Shown here piece after piece: positions 36,524-41,856 of a DNA stretch of 41,856 nt. Position numbers and translations under genes: made by a program. The stretch's first letter is position 1, and the number at the start of each line of letters is the position of its first letter. This DNA is from Chitinophagaceae bacterium (lineage in GTDB: Bacteria > Bacteroidota > Bacteroidia > Chitinophagales > Chitinophagaceae), in the NCBI GenBank assembly GCA_947456805.1, contig CANGTN010000016.1, positions 1 to 41,856 on the forward strand. The letters run 5' to 3'. The notes under the pieces are model-generated. The model did no database searches. It was not told the DNA's origin and saw nothing but the letters and a program-made list of their open reading frames with translations.

Positions 36524-36540
36524 CCTCTGTTATCTGTCAT
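36524..36540 (+). repeat. right inverted repeat of a possible small element
   Basis: CCTCTGTTATCTGTCAT, near reverse complement of 35986-36000. It runs straight into the 14-bp tandem repeats. Confidence 0.6.
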
Positions 36541-36585
36541 CTAACTTCTGTCATCTAACTTCTGTCATCTAACCTCTGTCAACTA
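36533..36585 (+). repeat. 14-bp tandem repeat, nearly four copies
   Basis: Units TCTGTCATCTAACT at 36533 and 36547, TCTGTCATCTAACC at 36561, and a partial TCTGTCAACTA at 36575. The array ends just before the ATG of the aminotransferase at 36589, so its copy number could affect that gene's leader. Confidence 0.9.
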
Positions 36586-36588
36586 ATT

Positions 36589-37782
36589 ATGAATACACGT
36601 CAATTATTTCTTGCTCATCTTGCACAAACATCTCCTGCGCCAATTGGTATTGAAATGGTGAAAGCAGAAGGAATTTATTTGTATGATAAGGATGGTAAAA
36701 AATATATTGATGGAATTTCAGGTTTTAGCGTTGCCAATATTGGACACTCTAATCCGTTGGTAATTGAAGCTGTCAAAAAGCAGGCAGAGCAATACATGCA
36801 CTTAATTGTGTATGGCGAATTTATTCAGCAGCCGCAAGTAGCTTATGCAAAATTGTTAACTGATTATTTACCGCAATCTTTAAACTGTGTTTACTTTACC
36901 AACAGTGGTGCAGAAGCAACAGAAGGTGCTATGAAGCTTGCAAAACGTGTTACTGGACGAACAAAAACAATTGCATTCAACCACTCGTATCATGGAAGTA
37001 CACAAGGTGCGTTGAGTGTAATGGGTGATGAATATTGGCGCAATGCTTTCAGGCCGTTATTGCCCGAAGTATATCATTACGATTATGGAAGTGAAGCTGC
37101 ATTGGCAGCAATTGATGATACCGTTGCATGCGTTATCATGGAAACAGTACAAGCCGAAGCAGGTATTAATGCCCCTACAAAATCATGGATACAAGCTGTT
37201 CGTGAAAAGTGCGATGAACATTGTGTTTTATTGATTCTGGATGAAATACAAAGTGGTTTTGGCAGGTCGGGAACGCTATGGGCTTTTGAACAATTTGATG
37301 TTGTGCCCGATGTTTTATTGCTGGGAAAAGCATTGGGCGGCGGTATGCCAATTGGTGCTTTTGTTGCAGACACCCGACTCATGAACACGTTAACCAATAA
37401 CCCTGTATTGGGCCATATTACTACGTTTGGCGGACATCCGGTAAGTTGTGCTGCGGGTAAAGCAGCATTTGAATTTTTAGTAAATGATACATTGGTACAT
37501 GATGTTAAAGCGAAAGAAAAAATATTATTGAGCAACATTCATCATCCTTCTATACAATCTATCAAAAGCGTTGGATTGTGGATGGCAATTGCGTTTGATA
37601 GTTTTGAAACCAATCATGCCATTATTCAGAAATGTATTGCAAAAGGATTGATTACTGACTGGTTTTTGTTTGCACCCCATTGTATGCGCATTGCACCGCC
37701 ATTAATTACTACAGAACAAGAGTTGATCAACATCTGCAATATTATTAACGAAAGCATCAGTGAATATTCCCATGCTGAATAA
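36589..37782 (+). CDS. class III PLP-dependent aminotransferase
   Basis: A 397-residue enzyme of the class III (acetylornithine/ornithine/GABA type) aminotransferases. Motifs: YLYDKDGKKYIDGISGFSV, the cofactor segment NSGAEATEGAMKLAKR, FNHSYHGSTQGALSVMG, ILDEIQSGFGRSGTLWAFE, and the PLP lysine in LLLGKALGGGMPIGAFV (about residue 246). The end has MRIAPPLITTEQEL. Residues near the substrate pocket do not let me choose between ornithine, acetylornithine and other amino donors. The upstream leader is very short and contains the 14-bp tandem repeat array. Confidence 0.92.
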   Translation: MNTRQLFLAHLAQTSPAPIGIEMVKAEGIYLYDKDGKKYIDGISGFSVANIGHSNPLVIEAVKKQAEQYMHLIVYGEFIQQPQVAYAKLLTDYLPQSLNCVYFTNSGAEATEGAMKLAKRVTGRTKTIAFNHSYHGSTQGALSVMGDEYWRNAFRPLLPEVYHYDYGSEAALAAIDDTVACVIMETVQAEAGINAPTKSWIQAVREKCDEHCVLLILDEIQSGFGRSGTLWAFEQFDVVPDVLLLGKALGGGMPIGAFVADTRLMNTLTNNPVLGHITTFGGHPVSCAAGKAAFEFLVNDTLVHDVKAKEKILLSNIHHPSIQSIKSVGLWMAIAFDSFETNHAIIQKCIAKGLITDWFLFAPHCMRIAPPLITTEQELINICNIINESISEYSHAE

Positions 37783-37800
37783 AGCGTTGCAGCTTGTTTT

Positions 37801-37908
37801 GCGTTAGGGATTGGAGTGGAAATCCTTTTGCTTCCATGTATTTTGAACAGCCTTGTGTGGCAAGTAAAAGATTGCAACGAAAAGCCCGACCCTTGGGTAA
37901 CGCCCTAT
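37801..37908 (+). repeat. GCGTTA/TAACGC intergenic repeat, copy 1
   Basis: About 108 bp with conserved ends and a variable middle. It begins GCGTTAGGGATTGGAGTGG and ends TTGCAACGAAAAGCCCGACCC followed by GGGTAACGCCC. The terminal GCGTTA and TAACGC are complementary, so the whole unit can fold. A second copy lies in the opposite orientation at 39921-40008. It fills the gap between the convergent genes at 36589-37782 and 37905-38993 and may end both transcripts. Confidence 0.8.
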
Positions 37909-38993
37909 TGTTTTTTATTCTTTTTATTCATTGAAAAATTTAAATAAACGGGAAGAATATTTCTTTTTTTACGTTTGTCATTTGCAGGCTTTTGGTATTC
38001 TGAATAATAAATTTGAAGCAGAATAATGAAATAAGAAATCAATAGCGGTCCGAAAATTAATCCTGTAATTCCAAAATATCGCAGCCCCATAATTATACCC
38101 AATACTGTAACAACGGGATGTACATCTGCCATTTTTTTTGCTAATAAAAAGCGTATTAAATTATCGCTCAATCCAATGACAATAATGCCCCACGACAATA
38201 GAAAAATGCCGTATCCGGTTTGATGCATGAACAACAAATAAATAGATGCGGGTAACCAAATTAAACCCGTTCCTACCAAAGGAATGACAGAAGCAAAGCC
38301 TGTTATGATGCCCCAAAATCCGGCTTCGGGCAAGCCACAAATTTTATAAGCAAGGTACGACAATAACCCGTGAACCACAGCAATTAAAGGCATTCCCAAA
38401 GAATTGCTGATAGTTTGTGCAACAAGTTCTTTGCCAAATAATTCTATCAGCGTTCTTCTGAATGGCAAGTAAAAAACAATAGCAGCTTCCAAGCGATTGG
38501 TATTGACCAATAAAAAATACAAGAAGAAATACATCATGGTAATGCTGCTAAAAAAATTGAGGCTGCTGTTTAAAATAAAGGAAACTCCCTGCGTGGTGAT
38601 TTGTTGAATGTTGCTCAATGTTTGGCTCGATAAAATACTGAAATGAAATTTTTTTTCTATCTCGGTATTCAGTTGTTTCAGTGGTTCGTAAATAGATGCA
38701 GGGTTGATAGAAATCAATGATGCCTCTTTGTACAACAAACCACCAATAAATAAGATGGGTAATAAAACAATGAAAAATGTAATCAATAAAATCAATGCAG
38801 CTGCCAATGGTTTTTTCCAGTGCAAGCGTTTGAGAAGCAGTTCCATCAATGGTTTGCTCAATACATAAAACATCACAGCACCAAGGAATGCAGTAAAAAA
38901 TTCCAGTAAACTATACAGTAGCATTAAACCAAAAATGGTGATGATGCCAAGGAAGAAATATTTGTTTATTTTATGTTCTTGATTCGTTTCCAT
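37905..38993 (-). CDS. AI-2E-family transporter (PerM/YdiK type)
   Basis: A 362-residue inner-membrane protein. It has about eight membrane segments, an N-terminal pair (YFFLGIITIFGLMLLYSLLEF), a long soluble stretch after ILFIGGLLYKEASLI, and the family's C-terminal segments FWGIITGFASVIPLVGTGLIWLPA and TVLGIIMGLRYFGITGLIFGPLLISY. A basic tail follows (KPANDKRKKRN). Members are described as permeases for AI-2, for sodium/proton exchange or for other solutes; which applies here is unknown. A -7 box (TACATTTG on the minus strand, 39021-39014) lies 20 bases before the ATG. It is divergent from the class IV aminotransferase. Confidence 0.9.
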   Translation of the reverse strand: METNQEHKINKYFFLGIITIFGLMLLYSLLEFFTAFLGAVMFYVLSKPLMELLLKRLHWKKPLAAALILLITFFIVLLPILFIGGLLYKEASLISINPASIYEPLKQLNTEIEKKFHFSILSSQTLSNIQQITTQGVSFILNSSLNFFSSITMMYFFLYFLLVNTNRLEAAIVFYLPFRRTLIELFGKELVAQTISNSLGMPLIAVVHGLLSYLAYKICGLPEAGFWGIITGFASVIPLVGTGLIWLPASIYLLFMHQTGYGIFLLSWGIIVIGLSDNLIRFLLAKKMADVHPVVTVLGIIMGLRYFGITGLIFGPLLISYFIILLQIYYSEYQKPANDKRKKRNILPVYLNFSMNKKNKKQ

Positions 38994-39029
38994 AAAATTT
39001 GTGTTGCTTTGTACAAATGTAATTTACGA

Positions 39030-39059
39030 TTTGTTGGTGTTATAAAATTTATAGTTTCG
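39030..39059 (+). promoter_or_regulatory. promoter of the class IV aminotransferase
   Basis: TTTG (39030-39033), 18 bases, TAGTTTCG (39052-39059). The ATG at 39063 begins three bases later, so the transcript would be almost leaderless. It shares the 70-bp gap with the divergent -7 box of the AI-2E transporter. Confidence 0.55.
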
Positions 39060-39062
39060 AAT

Positions 39063-39911
39063 ATGCAAAAATTAAAAATGATTTTTAACGGAGTAATGAT
39101 GGATGCTGAAAAGCCCGTTATTACAGTAGATAACAGAAGTTTTAGGTATGGCGATGGTTGCTTTGAAACATTGAAAGCAGTGAAAGGAAAAATCATTCAT
39201 GCCAACGAACATTTCGAACGCTTTTTTAAATCATTGGAATTGCTGCAATTTGATAAACCTAATTATTTGAATGCAGCTTATTTATCCGAGCACATTACAA
39301 AATTATTAGTGCAAAATAAACACCAACAAACAGCAAGAATACGCCTTACTTTATTCAGAGGAAATGGTGGTTTGTATGATGCCGAAAATCATTTTCCAAA
39401 TTATTGTATTCAAACATGGAATTTAAATGTTGCCAACAATGAACTCAATGAAAACGGCCTGGTGATTGATGTGTACAAAGATGCCCGAAAAGTTTGCGAT
39501 GCATTTTCGCACCTCAAAAGCAACAATTATTTGCCTTATGTAATGGCTGCATTGTGGGCTAAAAAAAATCATTTGAATGATGCGTTGCTGCTCAATCCTT
39601 TTAATAAAATTGCCGATGCTACAATCGCCAATATTTTTATTGTAAAAGATGGAATGATTAAAACACCCGCAATTACCGAAGGCGGTGTAAACGGCATAAT
39701 GAAAAATTATTTGTTGCAATGTATGCGCAAAGAAAATATGCCCGTAGAAGAATGCAGTATTGCTGTTGAGGATGTTTTACAGGCGCAGGAAGTTTTTTTA
39801 ACCAATTCTGTGTACGGCATAAAATGGGTAAAACAATGTGGCAATAGCAATTACACACTTCAGGCAGCAGCGTTGTTGCACAAGCAATTTATACAACCCT
39901 TGTGGCATTAA
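39063..39911 (+). CDS. class IV PLP-dependent aminotransferase
   Basis: A 282-residue fold-type IV PLP protein (branched-chain/D-amino acid aminotransferase or aminodeoxychorismate lyase). Motifs: the start MIFNGVMMDAEKPVITVDNRSFRYGDGCFETLKAV, RIRLTLFRG, the PLP lysine in FSHLKSNNYLPYVMA, DALLLNPFNKIADATIANIF and EECSIAVEDVLQAQEVFLTNS. No substrate can be assigned. The frame is open for 30 codons before MQKLKM, but this region contains the two divergent promoters, so the start at 39063 is taken. Confidence 0.9.
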   Translation: MQKLKMIFNGVMMDAEKPVITVDNRSFRYGDGCFETLKAVKGKIIHANEHFERFFKSLELLQFDKPNYLNAAYLSEHITKLLVQNKHQQTARIRLTLFRGNGGLYDAENHFPNYCIQTWNLNVANNELNENGLVIDVYKDARKVCDAFSHLKSNNYLPYVMAALWAKKNHLNDALLLNPFNKIADATIANIFIVKDGMIKTPAITEGGVNGIMKNYLLQCMRKENMPVEECSIAVEDVLQAQEVFLTNSVYGIKWVKQCGNSNYTLQAAALLHKQFIQPLWH

Positions 39912-39920
39912 TATTTTAAT

Positions 39921-40008
39921 GGCGTTTCCCCGTGGTGCGGGGTCGGGCTTTTCGTTGCAAGTCCTCGGTACTGCGTACCTGCGGGCTTTTCACTTCAATC
40001 CCTAACGC
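39921..40008 (-). repeat. GCGTTA/TAACGC intergenic repeat, copy 2 (inverted)
   Basis: The minus strand reads GCGTTAGGGATTGAAGTGAAAAG, a variable middle with the small hairpin GGTAC-GCA-GTACC, then TTGCAACGAAAAGCCCGACCC and ends GGGGAAACGCC. It matches copy 1 at both ends while the middle differs. It separates the class IV aminotransferase from the photolyase. Confidence 0.8.
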
Positions 40009-40057
40009 AGCCGAGCTGTAACTCAACAATTTTTCTGTAGTATTGTTATCCAAACTT

Positions 40058-41371
40058 ATGAAGCCAACTATCAACATCATCTGGTTCCGAAGAGATTTGC
40101 GTTTAAGCGATAACGCAGCGTTGTACCATGCATTACAAAGCAATCATCCCGTTGTTCCGATATTTATTTTCGATAAAAATATTTTAGACAAACTATCCGA
40201 TAAAGCTGATAGAAGAGTAGAATTTATCCATGCTGCACTTTCCGAAATGCAACAACAATTGGTTGCCATAAATAGTACAATGGAAGTGTATTATGGTTAT
40301 CCGTTAGAAGTGTACAAACAACTAATGGAAAAATACACCATTGCCCATGTTTTTACCAACCACGATTATGAATTGTATGCTTTAAATCGTGATACCGAAA
40401 TAAAAAATTTGCTCAACGAAAATGGAATCAATTTTAGTACCTATAAAGACCAGGTTATTTTTGAGAAAGATGAATTAACCAAAGATGATGGAAAACCTTA
40501 CACCATCTTTACGCCATACAGCCGCAAATGGAAAGTAAGATTGCAGGAAAAAGATATTGCAGCGTATGACACCGAAAAATATTTTGCCAACTTTTATAAA
40601 CAGGCAACAAAAGATATACCCCCTTTGGAAAGTATGGGTTTCAAATCTGTTGACAAACCTTTTCCGGCTAAAGAATTAAATGAAGCCATCATTTCAAAAT
40701 ATACTGAGCAAAGAAATTTTCCTGCAGTGCGAGGCACAACACAATTGGGCGTTCATTTTCGTTTTGGCACCATCAGCATCAGAGCGGCAGCACGAAAGGC
40801 AATGGCATTGAATGAAACGTATTTGAATGAACTGATCTGGAGAGATTTTTACCATATGATTATTTATCATTTTCCGCATGTACAACAAGGAAAATCGTTT
40901 AAGAAAGAATATGATTTGATTGAATGGCGCAACAACGAAAATGAATTTCAAAAATGGTGCGACGGGCAAACAGGTTATCCTATTGTAGATGCAGGTATGC
41001 GTGAATTAAATACCACAGGATTCATGCACAACAGGGTACGTATGATTGTTGCTTCTTTTCTTACCAAACATTTATTAATAGACTGGCGATGGGGTGAAGC
41101 TTACTTTGCACAAAAATTATTAGACTTTGATTTTGCTGCCAACAATGGTGGCTGGCAATGGGCTGCAGGTAGTGGTTGCGATGCGGCACCTTATTTCAGG
41201 GTGTTCAATCCTACCTTACAAACAGAAAAATTTGATAAGGCATTAAAGTATATTAAACACTGGGTTCCAGAGTTGGAAGGCTTTAATTATGTAGCCCCCA
41301 TTGTGCAACACGAAGTTGCCCGTAAACGTGTTTTAGAAGTGTATGCAAAAGCGTTGAAAGGAGGGGTGTAA
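40058..41371 (+). CDS. phr: deoxyribodipyrimidine photolyase / cryptochrome family
   Basis: A 437-residue FAD flavoprotein. It starts at MKPTINIIWFRRDLRLSDNAA, typical of class I photolyases. The N-terminal alpha/beta domain (about 1-130) holds an antenna cofactor in some members. The C-terminal FAD domain has RGTTQLGVHFRFGTISIRA, NELIWRDFYHMI, MRELNTTGFMHNRVRMIVASFLTKHLLIDWRWGE and NNGGWQWAAGSGCDAAPYFRVFNP. The Trp residues of the electron path and the Asn of the NNGGW motif are present, which supports CPD repair over a non-repair cryptochrome. A TTG five codons upstream was rejected in favour of the ATG. Confidence 0.93.
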   Translation: MKPTINIIWFRRDLRLSDNAALYHALQSNHPVVPIFIFDKNILDKLSDKADRRVEFIHAALSEMQQQLVAINSTMEVYYGYPLEVYKQLMEKYTIAHVFTNHDYELYALNRDTEIKNLLNENGINFSTYKDQVIFEKDELTKDDGKPYTIFTPYSRKWKVRLQEKDIAAYDTEKYFANFYKQATKDIPPLESMGFKSVDKPFPAKELNEAIISKYTEQRNFPAVRGTTQLGVHFRFGTISIRAAARKAMALNETYLNELIWRDFYHMIIYHFPHVQQGKSFKKEYDLIEWRNNENEFQKWCDGQTGYPIVDAGMRELNTTGFMHNRVRMIVASFLTKHLLIDWRWGEAYFAQKLLDFDFAANNGGWQWAAGSGCDAAPYFRVFNPTLQTEKFDKALKYIKHWVPELEGFNYVAPIVQHEVARKRVLEVYAKALKGGV

Positions 41372-41424
41372 ATTTTAATTTTTAATGCCAATTATAAATT
41401 GGTTGATATTGGGAGGGGTTTATA

Positions 41425-41526
41425 CATAACGTTTTGCAGCTTTTCTGCCATTGCCACTAACGTTTTGCGTGTAGGCGATGTTGCCTTGTGTTGCGCCTGC
41501 GGCAGGGCTATGGCGCTTGCACGCTG
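41425..41526. repeat. AACGTTTTGC-containing intergenic stretch
   Basis: Two near copies of TAACGTTTTGC (ATAACGTTTTGCAGC and CTAACGTTTTGCGTG), followed by GC-rich sequence unlike the neighbours (TTGCGCCTGCGGCAGGGC, GGCGCTTGCACGC). From general familiarity, such stretches often border accessory genes in Bacteroidota. No gene is seen in 41372-41526. Confidence 0.5.
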
Positions 41527-41856
41527 TTAAAGGCTGTTTAATTTTATTGCAAATGGGAAATTCAAGTTTTCTTCTTTATCATTTGTCATTACAATTTGTG
41601 GATTCTGATCAAAATTTGATTTGAATTTCAAATACTGATGAGCTAAATCATTCGCACCATTTATAGATAATACGCTTTCGTTATTTTGGCTCTCATACCA
41701 TTCCAAAGATGTTTTTAGCAATGAATAAGTATAATCGCCTCCTAATTCTGTATCATTACTTATTTCTCCAACAGAGCAAGCATAAGCTATAGAAATACCA
41801 TTTGTACTTTCAGAAATTATTTGCATGTATTTTTCACTAGAATTTGGTTGATTTAA
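41527..41856 (-). CDS. C-terminal part of a probable caspase-family (C14) peptidase
   Basis: The frame is open from the window edge (LNQPNSSEKY before the first Met), so only the last 110 residues are seen. The segment NGISIAYACSVGEISNDTELGGDYTYSLLKTSL resembles the part of bacterial caspase-like p20 domains after the catalytic Cys strand, where a xxAYACSPGExA-type strand leads to GG.FT..LL. A polar tail follows. The catalytic His and Cys would lie beyond the window. Such peptidases are often part of accessory or defence loci, and an AACGTTTTGC-rich repeat lies on its 3' side. The assignment rests on one motif. Confidence 0.6.
   Translation of the reverse strand, partial: LNQPNSSEKYMQIISESTNGISIAYACSVGEISNDTELGGDYTYSLLKTSLEWYESQNNESVLSINGANDLAHQYLKFKSNFDQNPQIVMTNDKEENLNFPFAIKLNSL

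Noticed and set aside
36533-36585. CRISPR-like array
   Set aside because: The units are 14 bp, directly adjacent without spacers, and no cas genes are present.

Overview
The window looks like chromosome from a member of the Bacteroidota, most likely family Chitinophagaceae. The DNA is AT-rich. It carries a SusC/SusD pair, a PorT-type secretion protein next to ubiE, a large OmpA/PD40 outer-membrane protein and many lipoproteins with short lipoboxes. Promoter-like sequences fit the Bacteroidota pattern TTTG-N19-21-TAnnTTTG, and Shine-Dalgarno sequences are absent. The genus is not identified. No tRNA, rRNA, CRISPR array, transposase or integrase was seen.

Bases 1-6850 form an accessory region, more AT-rich than the rest, where nearly all genes are hypothetical and on the minus strand. 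Three modules share one layout: an intergenic repeat of about 260-340 bp, a lipoprotein gene, a second small exported or membrane gene, and a rho-independent terminator. A small XRE regulator (10-279) has a second copy (2098-2358) that lost its start exactly at the edge of a repeat. A fourth terminator-ended pair of tiny membrane proteins (4346-3878) includes a 58-residue gene flanked by 15-bp direct repeats. This is the most unusual part of the window.

Bases 6853-24290 are mostly housekeeping: ElaA-like acetyltransferase, UvrA, a membrane/GNAT-like protein and a RimJ/L acetyltransferase. Next comes a methionine operon, metY-metX-hom, behind a promoter, a SAM-I riboswitch, a terminator and a long leader. 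It makes homoserine, acetylates it and sulfhydrylates it. After that come GuaB, a BtuB-like TonB-dependent receptor, DprA, an OmpA/PD40 protein, and QueE translationally coupled to FolD.

Bases 24476-30992 carry a SusC-SusD-DUF1735 outer-membrane uptake operon closed by a strong terminator, then a secreted protein of unknown function. No glycoside hydrolase is nearby, so the substrate is unknown. Bases 31018-41371 return to housekeeping: ComM/YifB ATPase, MenG/UbiE with overlapping PorT, RsgA, a small lipoprotein, a gamma-carbonic-anhydrase-like protein, a four-helix-bundle (S23-type) gene inside what looks like a small repeat-bounded element, two PLP enzymes, an AI-2E-family permease and a photolyase. 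Two inverted copies of a structured GCGTTA/TAACGC repeat flank the permease and class IV aminotransferase block. The window ends in the C-terminal part of a probable caspase-family peptidase, which suggests another accessory region begins there.

Start codons of guaB, uvrA, folD, ubiE, rsgA, the class IV aminotransferase and the BtuB-like receptor were moved from the longest reading frame. The reasons are family length and promoter -7 boxes lying directly in front of the chosen start.
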